64,000 nt of DNA from JBKBKN01 sp046294625 (lineage in GTDB: Bacteria > Bacteroidota > Bacteroidia > M30B66): the NCBI GenBank assembly GCA_046294625.1, contig JBKBKN010000016.1:1-64000 (forward strand), given 5' to 3'. Positions 51,694-61,015 of the stretch are shown here, piece by piece. The notes under the pieces are model-generated. The model made no database searches. It was given only the letters and a program-made list of their open reading frames with translations, and was not told the DNA's origin. Every line of letters begins with the position of its first letter. The stretch's first letter is position 1. A program made the position numbers and the translations under genes.

Positions 51694-53538
51694 ATGGCAG
51701 ATATTATTCAACTATTACCCGATCATGTAGCCAATCAGATTGCTGCAGGCGAAGTGATTCAACGACCGGCTTCGGTGGTGAAGGAATTGCTTGAAAATGC
51801 GGTTGATGCTGGCGCAAAAAACATTCAATTGGTGATAAAGGAAGCAGGGCGCAAATTGGTGCAAGTGATTGACAATGGCTGTGGAATGAGTGAAACAGAT
51901 GCGAGAATGTGTTTTGAACGACATGCTACTTCAAAGATTAGAAAGGCTGAAGACCTGTTTGAAATACGTTCGATGGGATTTCGAGGAGAAGCAATGGCAT
52001 CTATTGCGGCCGTTGCTCAAGTAGAGCTCCGTGCTCGATTGCATGATAAAGAATTAGGGACTTGTCTTAAAATAGAAGGCTCGAAAGTGCTGAGCCAGGA
52101 ACCTTGCCAATGTGCTGCCGGAACCAATATTTCGGTAAAGAACCTGTTTTTTAATATACCCGCCCGACGCAATTTTTTGAAATCTAATCCCGTGGAGATG
52201 CGTCATGTACTGGAAGAATTTCAGCGCGTGGCCATTCCATTTCATCAAATTTCATTTTCGCTGATTCACAACGATCAGGAGAATTATCGTTTGCCGGCTG
52301 CTTCGCTCAAGCAACGTATTGTAGCCTTGATGGGCAATCATTTGAATGAAAAATTACTTCCTGTGAATGAGCAAACCAATATTGTCAATATCACAGGCTT
52401 TGTTGGCAAACCTGACTCTGCACGCAAAACAAGGGGTGAGCAATATTTTTTTATTAATAAAAGATTTTTCAAAAGTTCTTATCTGCACCATGCAGTGCAG
52501 TCTGCCATGCAAAATCTGATTGCGCAGGATGCGCATCCGCCCTATTTCATATTCTTCGACATCGATCCTTCTTTTATTGATATCAATATTCATCCAACCA
52601 AAACAGAGATCAAGTTTACGGATGAAAAATCGATTTATGCCATTCTTCGCTCTGCGATTAAAAAAGCCATAGGGCAGCACATTCTCTCTCCTGTTATTGA
52701 CTTTGAAGGGGAAAGCACTTTAAGCATTCCGATACCCAAGAAGCCGGAAGATGTAAATATTCCGATGATTCAGGTCGATCCGAATTTCAATCCTTTTGAA
52801 AGTAAGTTAAAATCAAAACGATTTTACGGGAATGATTCCCTGAATCAATGGCCCAAAAGTGATTGGGAAACCATCACCGGTGAAGTGATTCCCGAAGCAC
52901 AATTAAATTTCAATCCAGTGGAATCTCAGCCTGTTCTGCTTCCTGAAAGAGATAATGAAGAAAGGATGCAGTCGAGTTTGGTGCCGTTCTTACTGCACAA
53001 ACGCTACTTGATTACTCAAGTAAAATCGGGTATGATGTTGATTGATGTAAAAGGTGCCTTGTTTAGAATTGTTTTCGAACGACTGATGAAAGCTCAAAAA
53101 ACATCAGGCAATGCGCAACAGCTTTTGTTTCCCTATGTGAAAGAATGTTCCGGGCCGGACTTCGAGCTTCTTCTTGCTTTGCGAGAAGAGCTTCATCAAC
53201 TAGGTTTTTCGATGGAGCAATTTGGAGAACGCACCGTGGTTTTCAATGGTATGCCGGGTGAGTTAAATGATGCATCTCCCGAATTGGTGGTAGATGAGTT
53301 GTTGCAAAATTTTAAGTCAAGCATGCAGCAATTGTACATCTCTAAACTTGAGACATTAGCCATTAGTGTTGCCGAAAACATTGCCCGATACCAATGGCGC
53401 ACCTTCAAAAACGAAGAAGGGCAACAATTGATTGATCGTCTATTCGCCTGCGAAATCCCGGGCTTTGATCCCAAGGGCGCAAGCAATATTCAAATCATCA
53501 GTTTAGATGAACTTTCGGAGATGTTTGCAAAACATTAA
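51694..53538 (+). CDS. mutL: DNA mismatch repair protein MutL
   Basis: The protein has 614 residues from ATG 51694; an in-frame TTG at 51682 adds four residues and is not preferred. The N-terminal GHKL ATPase domain is intact: NQIAAGEVIQRPASVVKELLENAVDAGA, DNGCGM, FERHATSKIRKAEDL, and GFRGEAMASIAAV. The C-terminal dimerisation domain is present, but at the place of the endonuclease motif DQHAxxExxxxE it reads Asp451-VKGALFRIVF-Glu462, and the later Ala/Cys and GxP motifs are also altered. It coordinates MutS with strand removal. No MutH is visible in the window. Confidence 0.95.
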   Translation: MADIIQLLPDHVANQIAAGEVIQRPASVVKELLENAVDAGAKNIQLVIKEAGRKLVQVIDNGCGMSETDARMCFERHATSKIRKAEDLFEIRSMGFRGEAMASIAAVAQVELRARLHDKELGTCLKIEGSKVLSQEPCQCAAGTNISVKNLFFNIPARRNFLKSNPVEMRHVLEEFQRVAIPFHQISFSLIHNDQENYRLPAASLKQRIVALMGNHLNEKLLPVNEQTNIVNITGFVGKPDSARKTRGEQYFFINKRFFKSSYLHHAVQSAMQNLIAQDAHPPYFIFFDIDPSFIDINIHPTKTEIKFTDEKSIYAILRSAIKKAIGQHILSPVIDFEGESTLSIPIPKKPEDVNIPMIQVDPNFNPFESKLKSKRFYGNDSLNQWPKSDWETITGEVIPEAQLNFNPVESQPVLLPERDNEERMQSSLVPFLLHKRYLITQVKSGMMLIDVKGALFRIVFERLMKAQKTSGNAQQLLFPYVKECSGPDFELLLALREELHQLGFSMEQFGERTVVFNGMPGELNDASPELVVDELLQNFKSSMQQLYISKLETLAISVAENIARYQWRTFKNEEGQQLIDRLFACEIPGFDPKGASNIQIISLDELSEMFAKH

Positions 53539-53626
53539 GCCTTAAACTTTTTTAATTAGTTAGGCAATTTATTACTAATACTTATTTGCTTTCTTGCAGA
53601 GCTTTAAAATACAAACCAATTGCTGA

Positions 53627-54463
53627 ATGAATCAGTTTCGCGCATCTAGTCCATACAATAATATTCCGGTGATGGTAAAGAATCTTCTTATCATCAATGT
53701 GCTCGCATTTGTTGCCACCATCACTTTTGAGAATAGCTTTGGCTTCAGTTTAATCGAAAATTTTGGTCTATATAATTGGCAATCGGACCATTTCAAACCA
53801 TTTCAGCTCCTAACACACATGTTTTTGCATGGGAGCTTTACGCACATTTTCTTCAACATGTTTGCACTGTGGATGTTTGGGTCAGTTTTGGAAAACCACT
53901 GGGGACCTAAACGTTTTTTGACCTATTATTTTCTCACAGGCTTAGGTGCTGCAGCTTTGCATTTGTTCACCGGCAGCATTTTATTGTCTGGCTTGGCCAA
54001 TGCAACAGACTTTTATTTAAGTAATCCGAATTATGCATCTTTTGCATCCTATCTCGAAGAGTTTGTTCCCAATGCTTCGGCAAATGAAACATTGAACCGT
54101 TTTTTGGCAGCCTGGAGCAGCGACCCTAACAATCCGGGCTACATACAGGAGAGCATATTATTCGTCAACAAGTTTTTCGAAGCCCGAAGTAATATTCCTA
54201 CGGTAGGTGCTTCGGGAGCAGTGTTTGGTTTATTACTAGGTTTCGGCATGTTATTTCCTAACACCGTATTGATGCTTATATTTCCACCAATTCCCATCAA
54301 AGCAAAGTATTTTGTCATTATCTACGGCGCCATCGAGTTGTATCTCGGACTAAAAAACAATGTAAATGATAATGTTGCGCATTTTGCCCATTTGGGTGGA
54401 ATGATTTTTGGATTTTTGCTTATCAGATACTGGAACAAAAACATTCGAAATAGTTTATATTAA
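53627..54463 (+). CDS. Rhomboid intramembrane serine protease
   Basis: The 278-residue membrane protease has catalytic Ser196 in GASGAVFG and His255 in FAHLGGMIFG. The membrane-entry loop motif HMFLHGSFTHIFFNMFALWMFG is complete. Between two of its segments it has an insertion of about 70 residues (about 115-190) outside the usual six-helix core. It cleaves membrane proteins within their transmembrane segments; the substrate is unknown. A second rhomboid gene begins 3 nt after its stop. Confidence 0.93.
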   Translation: MNQFRASSPYNNIPVMVKNLLIINVLAFVATITFENSFGFSLIENFGLYNWQSDHFKPFQLLTHMFLHGSFTHIFFNMFALWMFGSVLENHWGPKRFLTYYFLTGLGAAALHLFTGSILLSGLANATDFYLSNPNYASFASYLEEFVPNASANETLNRFLAAWSSDPNNPGYIQESILFVNKFFEARSNIPTVGASGAVFGLLLGFGMLFPNTVLMLIFPPIPIKAKYFVIIYGAIELYLGLKNNVNDNVAHFAHLGGMIFGFLLIRYWNKNIRNSLY

Positions 54464-54466
54464 TCT

Positions 54467-55357
54467 ATGAGCAGTGTGGCTTATTTCTGGAAAACGTCTA
54501 ATGCAGCTGTAAAGCTTATCATCGTCAATGTGGCTGTGTTTTTTCTGGTTCAATTTGTTTTCATGATTTTTCATCTGATGGACATGAAATCTGTGAACCG
54601 CATGATCGTGGATGCATTGGCCTTGCCAGCCTATTTGCCAAAATTGATTTTGCAACCATGGTCATTATTCACTCACATGTTTATGCATCAGGGCATTTTT
54701 CATATTCTGTTTAATATGATTATGCTTTACTTCGGCGGACGATTATTTACCTATTATTTAGATGACCGGCGATTAATCAATGTTTATTTTCTCTCCGGAC
54801 TTTCTGGAGCTTTCTTATTTCTTTTAGCTGCTAATATTTTCCCATTATTCAAACCCTACATTCAAAACTATAATGCCTTAGGTGCTTCAGCGGCGACGCT
54901 TGGTGTATTAATTGCAATTTGTGCCTATCGACCTCAGGATAAAGTGCAATTATTTCTATTTGGTGGAGTGAAATTGATGTGGATTGGTATTATCATCATT
55001 GCGATAGATGTGCTGCGTTTCACTTCTGGTAATGAGGGCGGCTATATTGCCCATTTTGGAGGTGCAGCTTTTGGGTATATGTTTGGGGTTAACATGCGCC
55101 AATACAAAGACATTTCCCGTTTTTTTCAACCTGTACAAAATCTTTTTGAGCGCTTGGTCAATCCACAGCGTTCCAGACGCAAAAAGTCTCCGCTAAAAAC
55201 AGTCTATCGCCGCAAATCTGATGAATCGTTTAACGAAGAACGGGCCAAAAAGCAAAAGCGAATGGATGATATTTTAGACAAAATCAAAGCATCAGGTTAT
55301 GACAGCCTATCAGCCGATGAAAAACGCTTTTTGTTTGACATGAGCAAAGAACTCTGA
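54467..55357 (+). CDS. Rhomboid family protease with C-terminal cytosolic extension
   Basis: The 296-residue protein has a rhomboid core with HMFMHQGIFHILFNMIMLYFGG. Catalytic Ser141 is in GASAATLG, where the family usually has GxSG; the Gly after Ser is Ala here. His196 in IAHFGGAAFG is present. Both members of the dyad remain, so activity is likely, but the changed oxyanion loop makes that less sure. The C-terminal 80 residues are a basic cytosolic tail (RRKKSPLKTVYRRK) and a small helical DILDKIKASGYDSLSADEKRFLF domain, known from other Bacteroidota rhomboids. It follows the first rhomboid by 3 nt and precedes the sirtuin by one base. Confidence 0.88.
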   Translation: MSSVAYFWKTSNAAVKLIIVNVAVFFLVQFVFMIFHLMDMKSVNRMIVDALALPAYLPKLILQPWSLFTHMFMHQGIFHILFNMIMLYFGGRLFTYYLDDRRLINVYFLSGLSGAFLFLLAANIFPLFKPYIQNYNALGASAATLGVLIAICAYRPQDKVQLFLFGGVKLMWIGIIIIAIDVLRFTSGNEGGYIAHFGGAAFGYMFGVNMRQYKDISRFFQPVQNLFERLVNPQRSRRKKSPLKTVYRRKSDESFNEERAKKQKRMDDILDKIKASGYDSLSADEKRFLFDMSKEL

Positions 55358-55358
55358 T

Positions 55359-56057
55359 ATGCGAAAGAAGTTGGTAGTACTCACAGGGGCAGGCATCAGC
55401 GCAGAAAGTGGCATTAAAACTTTCAGGGGAAATGACGGCCTTTGGGAAAATCATCGGGTGGAAGATGTGGCAACGCCCGAAGCCTGGCAGCGCAATCCTG
55501 AACTGGTTTTGCGTTTTTACAATGAGCGACGTGCGCAAATGCATCAGGTGAAGCCCAATGCGGCTCATCTCGCCTTGGCACAACTTGAATCTCAATTCGA
55601 TGTTCACATCATCACCCAAAATGTGGACAATCTCCACGAGCGGGCAGGTAGTACGAAGGTGCTTCACTTGCACGGAGAACTTTCAAAAGCACGTAGCACC
55701 GGCGATCCACGTTTGGTCTATGAAATTACAGGTGACATTCGCCTGGGTGATGCCTGTGAAAAAGGCTTTCAGCTTCGCCCGCATATTGTTTGGTTTGGCG
55801 AAATGGTGCCCATGATAGAACCGGCTGCCGACTTAGTAAGACAAGCCGATTTGCTGATGATTATCGGCACATCCATGCAGGTATATCCCGCGGCAGGATT
55901 AGTGCAGTATGCCCATCCGGAGATAAAGAAGTATTACATTGATCCCGAAGCATTTGCCATCCATACGGTTCAAAACCTTGAAGTGGTGTGTGAAAAAGCA
56001 GGGGTGGCTATGCCAAGGCTTATGAAACAGTTTATTGCTGAATTTGGGAATAATTAA
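55359..56057 (+). CDS. cobB: Sirtuin (NAD-dependent protein deacylase), class III type
   Basis: The 232-residue enzyme removes acyl groups from lysines with NAD. GAGISAESGIKTFRG and ITQNVDNLHERAG form the NAD site, catalytic His105 is in LHLHGEL, and GTSMQVYPAAG is the last signature. Tyr54-x-x-Arg57 (FYNERR) is the class III motif that recognises succinyl and malonyl groups. The zinc-binding Cys quartet between His105 and WFGE is absent (only one Cys), a feature seen in other sirtuins of this phylum. It begins one base after the second rhomboid gene, so the three are one operon. Confidence 0.92.
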   Translation: MRKKLVVLTGAGISAESGIKTFRGNDGLWENHRVEDVATPEAWQRNPELVLRFYNERRAQMHQVKPNAAHLALAQLESQFDVHIITQNVDNLHERAGSTKVLHLHGELSKARSTGDPRLVYEITGDIRLGDACEKGFQLRPHIVWFGEMVPMIEPAADLVRQADLLMIIGTSMQVYPAAGLVQYAHPEIKKYYIDPEAFAIHTVQNLEVVCEKAGVAMPRLMKQFIAEFGNN

Positions 56058-56119
56058 GTGAATTTAATGTTGATTGAAGATGCTGAATCGAAAAACATGC
56101 ATGTAAGTAAATACAATCT

Positions 56120-56533
56120 TTAGTCTTCATCCCTGTTAAACAGGTTGTTGGTATTACGGCTTCGATCACCATTTATGATGTAGCCATTTCCATGATTTAT
56201 GATGTGGCTTTGACGACCTTTCTCGTCAATGATCGTTTTTTGATTTCCATGTTGAAAAATAGTTGAATGCGTGCCGTCAGGTTTTACAATAGTTCGGCTT
56301 GGACCATTGCCCATGATAAAGCTATGTGTTCCATTGGGATTCACTACTGTAGCATTGCTTCCATGATTGAAAATGGTAGATTGTGTACCGTTTGGATGAA
56401 TAATCGTTTGGCTGCTACCGTGGCTGAATACAGTTGAATGCGAACCATCCGGATTGATTACGATAGAGATTTGTGAAAAGCTATCAACGCTGAAAAGAAG
56501 AAATGCAACAAAGAAGAAACACAAGTTTTTCAT
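56120..56533 (-). CDS. Secreted protein made of five 19-residue repeats
   Basis: The 137-residue protein has a signal peptide (cleavage after about SFSQ, residue 21). From residue 27 come five tandem 19-residue units: 27-45, 46-64, 65-83, 84-102 and 103-121. Consensus is xPxGTxSxIxxHGxxxTIx, with Asn/Asp-Gly turns and alternating hydrophobics that suggest a small beta-solenoid. A short polar tail with NRDED ends it. I do not recognise the family. It lies downstream of a T9SS protein gene on the same strand. Confidence 0.75.
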   Translation of the reverse strand: MKNLCFFFVAFLLFSVDSFSQISIVINPDGSHSTVFSHGSSQTIIHPNGTQSTIFNHGSNATVVNPNGTHSFIMGNGPSRTIVKPDGTHSTIFQHGNQKTIIDEKGRQSHIINHGNGYIINGDRSRNTNNLFNRDED

Positions 56534-56571
56534 GTCACAGGTTTTTGAATTAAAATTACAAAAACCATGCC

Positions 56572-57270
56572 TTAATGCTTCACTACGAAGCGTTTGCTGA
56601 TTTCAAGCTTACCGTCAGTTACCAAAGCAGCAGTGTAAATACCGCTTTGCAAATCAAAAACATCCAAATTCAATTTGCCCGATCCGGCAGGGACATTTAA
56701 TTCTTTTACTTTAATACCAATCGCGTTGTAAACCATCACACGGGCTTCCTTAGTTCCTGATGGGAGGTGATAATTCATGCTGATGTTTTGATTGGCTGGA
56801 TTGGGGTACACATCAGAAATATGTGGTTTAGCCGGATTTAATTTGCTTATTCCTACAGGCGTTACACTATACACTACATCCAAACAAACATCTCCCGGTT
56901 CGCTTGTGGAGCTAAAACAATATCTGATGGTAGATACACCGGTGGTGCCATTTGGTACATAATGCCCACTAAATGAATTCTCATATTGACCCGGCTCAAT
57001 GGATAATAGACCTGATGCAAAAACAGTTGGCTCAAAACATGCATTCCAGCAAAAGTAGTTTTCTGAACCTTCAACTACATTCACTTCTGTTTTTCTTACT
57101 CGAACTTGAATAACATCTGCAGAAGTATTGTTTACTAATGCCGTAGAAATTAATTCTGCATCTGTTGTCACTCCTGAAACACTTTCGGTGGCTTCAATCA
57201 ACGTGAATCCCTGAGAAAACAAGCTTATTGAGAATAACGTAACAGTTAAAAGGGTGTAAATTTTTTTCAT
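56572..57270 (-). CDS. T9SS-secreted protein
   Basis: The 232-residue protein has a signal peptide (MKKIYTLLTVTLFSISLFSQ), then a beta-rich domain of about 110 residues with conserved Cys (ENYFCWNACFEPTVFASG, IRYCFSSTSEPGDVC). The last 80 residues are a T9SS type A sorting domain (DVYPNPANQN, VYNAIGIKVKEL, GIYTAALV). The mature domain resembles small cysteine-containing surface modules; a function is not assigned. It has its own promoter. Confidence 0.85.
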   Translation of the reverse strand: MKKIYTLLTVTLFSISLFSQGFTLIEATESVSGVTTDAELISTALVNNTSADVIQVRVRKTEVNVVEGSENYFCWNACFEPTVFASGLLSIEPGQYENSFSGHYVPNGTTGVSTIRYCFSSTSEPGDVCLDVVYSVTPVGISKLNPAKPHISDVYPNPANQNISMNYHLPSGTKEARVMVYNAIGIKVKELNVPAGSGKLNLDVFDLQSGIYTAALVTDGKLEISKRFVVKH

Positions 57271-57288
57271 ACTTTCAGAATCTAGCTA

Positions 57289-57320
57289 CAAATATAAAAT
57301 TTCAAACTCAATACAGCAAA
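57289..57320 (-). promoter_or_regulatory. Promoter of the T9SS protein gene
   Basis: On the minus strand, TTTG (57317-57320) is followed after 20 nt by TATATTTG (57289-57296), a good Bacteroidota promoter about 20 nt before the ATG. Confidence 0.7.
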
Positions 57321-57610
57321 ATTAAGGCCAATTTTAACATTTAATTGCTGCACTAAAATGATTCAAATAATATTTAACATTTCAATCCGAAGCTTATTTA
57401 AATGACAAAGGACTTTTGCATCTGAATGCTCCATGACTCACAAACAATCTTAATAAGTGAAGAGCCGAAAATACTAGGTGAAGTGTTTATTTTGATTCAT
57501 TTTTTCATCAATTCTTTGTTTTTGTGAATGACTAATCTCCATGTTTTTCCATAGTGTCAATTGCGCCCTTTGATGTTTTGGTTTTACTTTGCAGCAAAAT
57601 TTTTGAACGC
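57321..57610. other. Intergenic region upstream of tyrS
   Basis: This is the rest of the 340-nt gap between divergent genes. A TTG (57561-57563) and TACTTTG (57585-57591), one base short of the -7 consensus, could promote tyrS. It would place the start between them and ATG 57611. Nothing else is recognised. Confidence 0.4.
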
Positions 57611-58888
57611 ATGGGATTTGTAGATGAACTCAGATGGCGCGGCATGTTGCATGACATTATGCCCGAAACGGAAGAACTACTCAATAGAGAAAAGGTGATT
57701 GCATATATTGGTTTTGATCCCACGGCTGAAAGTTTGCATATTGGCAGCATGGTACAAATTCTTTTGTTGATGCATTTGCAAAAAGCCGGACATCAGCCCA
57801 TTGCCCTGGTAGGTGGTGCTACGGGCATGGTGGGCGACCCTTCGTTTAAAGCGGAAGAGCGACCAATGCTTTCAGAAGAGCAGCTCCAGAAGAATGTAGC
57901 TGGGATTCGCCGACAGTTAGAGAAATTTTTAGATTTTGAAGCAAAAGAAAACCCAGCGGAAATCGTCAACAATTATGATTGGTTCAAGGATTTTAGTCTG
58001 CTTGATTTTCTGCGCGATGTGGGCAAGCATATCTCCGTAAACTACATGATGGCCAAAGATTCGGTTAAGAAACGACTCGAAACAGGTATATCCTTTACCG
58101 AGTTTAGCTATCAGCTAATTCAGGGCTATGATTTTTATTGGCTTTGGAAAAACAAAGGCGTGAAACTGCAATTGGGCGGTTCCGATCAGTGGGGAAATAT
58201 TGTTACCGGCACCGAGCTGATTCGCAGAATTGCAGGTGGAAGCGCTTATGCGCTCACCTGTCCATTGATTACCAAAACGGATGGCAGCAAGTTCGGCAAA
58301 ACTGAGCAGGGCAATGTCTGGCTCGATCCCCATCTCACTTCACCCTATCAGTTTTATCAATTTTGGCTCAATTGCAGTGATGAAGATGCGAAACGCTACA
58401 TCAAGATTTTCACATTCTTGGATAAAGAAACAATTGAAAACCTGATTACACAGCATGAGCTAGCGCCGCATGAAAGAGCCTTGCAGAAGAGATTAGGTGA
58501 AGAAATCACCACATTGGTGCATGGACAGGAAGAATTGACCATGGCTTTAAAAGCAACCGATATTCTTTTTGGAAAAGGTTCGGCTGATGATATACGTTCA
58601 CTAAATGAGAAGCAATTGCTGCAGGTTTTTGATGGTGTACCTCAATTTACGATTGCCAAAGAAAAGCTTGAGCAAGGTATTGGTCTACTAGACTTCCTAG
58701 CGGTAGAAACGCAAATATTTCCATCCAAGGGCGAAGCGCGCAAAATGCTGCCCAGCGGCGCAGTGATGATCAACCGTGAAAAAGTAATTGAACAGGATTA
58801 TGTGGTCAATTCCACTCAGCTCATGAACGATAAATTCATTTTGGTCCAAAAGGGAAAGAAAAATTATTATCTAATCATCGCAGAATAA
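57611..58888 (+). CDS. tyrS: Tyrosyl-tRNA synthetase
   Basis: The 426-residue class I synthetase starts at ATG 57611; a GTG at 57554 would add 19 residues, which lie over the likely promoter. The class I signature His43-Ile-Gly-Ser46 is in ESLHIGSMVQI, and the KMSKS-equivalent is Lys227-Phe-Gly-Lys-Thr231. Tyr/tRNA-binding stretches include LQLGGSDQWGNIVTG. The C-terminal S4-like domain (PSKGEARKMLPSGAVMINREKV) is present. It starts a unit with pgi, 2 nt away. Confidence 0.97.
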   Translation: MGFVDELRWRGMLHDIMPETEELLNREKVIAYIGFDPTAESLHIGSMVQILLLMHLQKAGHQPIALVGGATGMVGDPSFKAEERPMLSEEQLQKNVAGIRRQLEKFLDFEAKENPAEIVNNYDWFKDFSLLDFLRDVGKHISVNYMMAKDSVKKRLETGISFTEFSYQLIQGYDFYWLWKNKGVKLQLGGSDQWGNIVTGTELIRRIAGGSAYALTCPLITKTDGSKFGKTEQGNVWLDPHLTSPYQFYQFWLNCSDEDAKRYIKIFTFLDKETIENLITQHELAPHERALQKRLGEEITTLVHGQEELTMALKATDILFGKGSADDIRSLNEKQLLQVFDGVPQFTIAKEKLEQGIGLLDFLAVETQIFPSKGEARKMLPSGAVMINREKVIEQDYVVNSTQLMNDKFILVQKGKKNYYLIIAE

Positions 58889-58890
58889 AC

Positions 58891-60546
58891 ATGGCATTAC
58901 CCAATATCAACTTTACAACGACCTCGGCTTTTCAAGAGTTGAAAAAGCATTTTGAAAACATCCGTCAGGTTCATTTAAAGCAATTGTTTGCCGATGATCA
59001 AGGACGATTTGAGCGTTTTTCCATATCGCATCAGGATTTGTTGTTAGATTATTCCAAGAACCGAATCAATGCGGAAACCATGAATCTGCTTTGTCAATTG
59101 GCTAAAGAATGTAAGTTAAGCGATGCGATTGAAGCTATGTTTAACGGCGAGCCAATCAATGTAACCGAAAACCGTGCAGTGTTGCATACAGCCTTAAGGA
59201 ACCGCAGCGGTAAGCCGGTGTATGTGAATGGCAAAGATGTAATGCCTGATGTTTTGGGTGTGTTTAGTCAATGCAAAAATTTTGTGCAACAGATACGCTC
59301 CGGCGAGTGGAAGGGATACACCGGAAAGCCCATTCGCCATATTGTGAATATCGGCATTGGTGGCTCTGACCTTGGTCCGGTGATGGTTTATGAGGCTTTA
59401 AAACCTTACACCGACCGAAATTTTAAATTTCATTTTGTGTCGAATGTAGATGGCACACATATCGCAGAGACGCTTCGCGAAGTGAATGTGGAACGCACCC
59501 TGTTTATTATCGCTTCTAAAACTTTCACCACGCAGGAAACCATGACCAATGCCCATACTGCAAGACAATGGTTTATTGAACAATCGGGAAGTGAAGCCCA
59601 TATAGCCAAACATTTTGTGGCGGTGTCAACCAATGCCGAAGCCGTATCAAAATTTGGTATAGATACTCAAAATATGTTTGGTTTTTGGGACTGGGTAGGG
59701 GGACGTTATTCCATTTGGTCAGCTATCGGTTTGCCGGTGATGCTGGGCATCGGAATGGAAAATTTCGAAGATTTTCTTTGCGGCGCCCATGATATAGATA
59801 ATCATTTCAGGGAAACAGACTTTGAGCAAAATATCCCTGTGATTATGGCATTGCTGGGTATTTGGTATCAGAATTTTTTCGAAGCCGATTCCTATGCTAT
59901 TTTGCCTTATGACCAATATCTACATCGTTTTGCAGCCTATTTTCAGCAAGGCGACATGGAAAGCAACGGAAAATACCTGGATCGCAATGGTCAAAAAGTA
60001 AACTATGAAACCGGCCCTATCATTTGGGGCGAGCCGGGCACCAATGGGCAGCATGCCTTTTATCAACTGATTCACCAAGGCACGAAATTGATTCCTGCTG
60101 ATTTTATTGCTCCTGCCATCAGCCATAATGCTGTTGGCGCGCATCACCCAATCTTGCTGTCCAACTTCTTTGCCCAAACCGAAGCCTTGATGAATGGTAA
60201 AACCGCTGAGCAAGTACAAAGTGAGTTGGCAGCCAAGGGTATGCGTGAAGATGAGATTGCTTGGCACACCCCTTTTCGCGTGTTTGAAGGCAACCGTCCC
60301 ACCAACAGCATTTTGGTGAAGCAAATCACACCTTACACTTTGGGTCAGTTAGTAGCCATGTATGAGCATAAAATCTTTGTGCAGGGCATCATCTGGAATG
60401 TATTCAGCTTCGATCAATGGGGTGTAGAATTGGGCAAGCAATTAGCCCAAAAAATCTTACCTGAATTGCAGCATGATTCTCTTGTTGATACACACGACGC
60501 TTCTACCAATGGCCTGATCAATGCTTGGAAGCGAATGAAGAATTAA
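58891..60546 (+). CDS. pgi: Glucose-6-phosphate isomerase
   Basis: The 551-residue glycolytic enzyme interconverts glucose-6-phosphate and fructose-6-phosphate. The sugar-phosphate site shows NIGIGGSDLGPVMVYEAL and SKTFTTQETMTNA. The two PGI signatures are WDWVGGRYSIWSAIGLPVML and GQLVAMYEHKIFVQGIIWNV, and the catalytic Glu is in GEPGTNGQHAFYQLIHQG. It follows tyrS by 2 nt. Confidence 0.98.
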   Translation: MALPNINFTTTSAFQELKKHFENIRQVHLKQLFADDQGRFERFSISHQDLLLDYSKNRINAETMNLLCQLAKECKLSDAIEAMFNGEPINVTENRAVLHTALRNRSGKPVYVNGKDVMPDVLGVFSQCKNFVQQIRSGEWKGYTGKPIRHIVNIGIGGSDLGPVMVYEALKPYTDRNFKFHFVSNVDGTHIAETLREVNVERTLFIIASKTFTTQETMTNAHTARQWFIEQSGSEAHIAKHFVAVSTNAEAVSKFGIDTQNMFGFWDWVGGRYSIWSAIGLPVMLGIGMENFEDFLCGAHDIDNHFRETDFEQNIPVIMALLGIWYQNFFEADSYAILPYDQYLHRFAAYFQQGDMESNGKYLDRNGQKVNYETGPIIWGEPGTNGQHAFYQLIHQGTKLIPADFIAPAISHNAVGAHHPILLSNFFAQTEALMNGKTAEQVQSELAAKGMREDEIAWHTPFRVFEGNRPTNSILVKQITPYTLGQLVAMYEHKIFVQGIIWNVFSFDQWGVELGKQLAQKILPELQHDSLVDTHDASTNGLINAWKRMKN

Positions 60547-61015
60547 GTTAATCACTTTCCATTACGACAAGCATTGGGATAGGCAAGGAGAATGGTGCAA
60601 CCACCATACTTTAAACACATACTAACCTATCTGCAATCAGCATATTTGTCTTTGCAGTGATTGTTCCTTGTGTTTACTTCCACTTCAACAAAGTTTGAAT
60701 TAGGATTTAACAGGTTTTATATGGTATTGATATTCAGTGTGTAATAGTCAGTATTAGCACGTATTATGTCTTTTTGAACCGTGATTGTCAGGGATATTTT
60801 GTTTTTGTCCCTTATTAATTGTAGTTACATTCGTATCAACTAAAGGTAACAAATTTCTCAAAATATTGTTCAGCAGCGCTTTAAATAGCATGATAAGTAG
60901 CCTAAATCGAATCGCACGTTCAATCTGATGACGCAATGCTAAAATAATCTGTTGCCTGAATACTACAAGTTAGCAAATCATCTCAGCATCAAGAAATAAA
61001 TTCTATATAACTACC
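60547..61015. other. Intergenic region, longest gap in the window
   Basis: I see no TAnnTTTG promoter at a useful distance from the downstream start, no clear terminator, and no recognised gene. A 60-codon minus-strand frame (60754-60936) has no family resemblance. A 6-bp CTGCAA/TTGCAG hairpin near 60635-60660 is too weak to call. Confidence 0.5.

Noticed and set aside
56197..56455. A CRISPR-like or minisatellite repeat array
   Set aside because: The periodicity is 57 bp and in frame, the units diverge at DNA level, and there are no unique spacers. It is the coding sequence of a repeat protein.
60754..60936. A 60-codon minus-strand frame in the largest gap
   Set aside because: Basic and hydrophobic but without family resemblance or upstream signals; I considered a transposase remnant and found no motif to support it.
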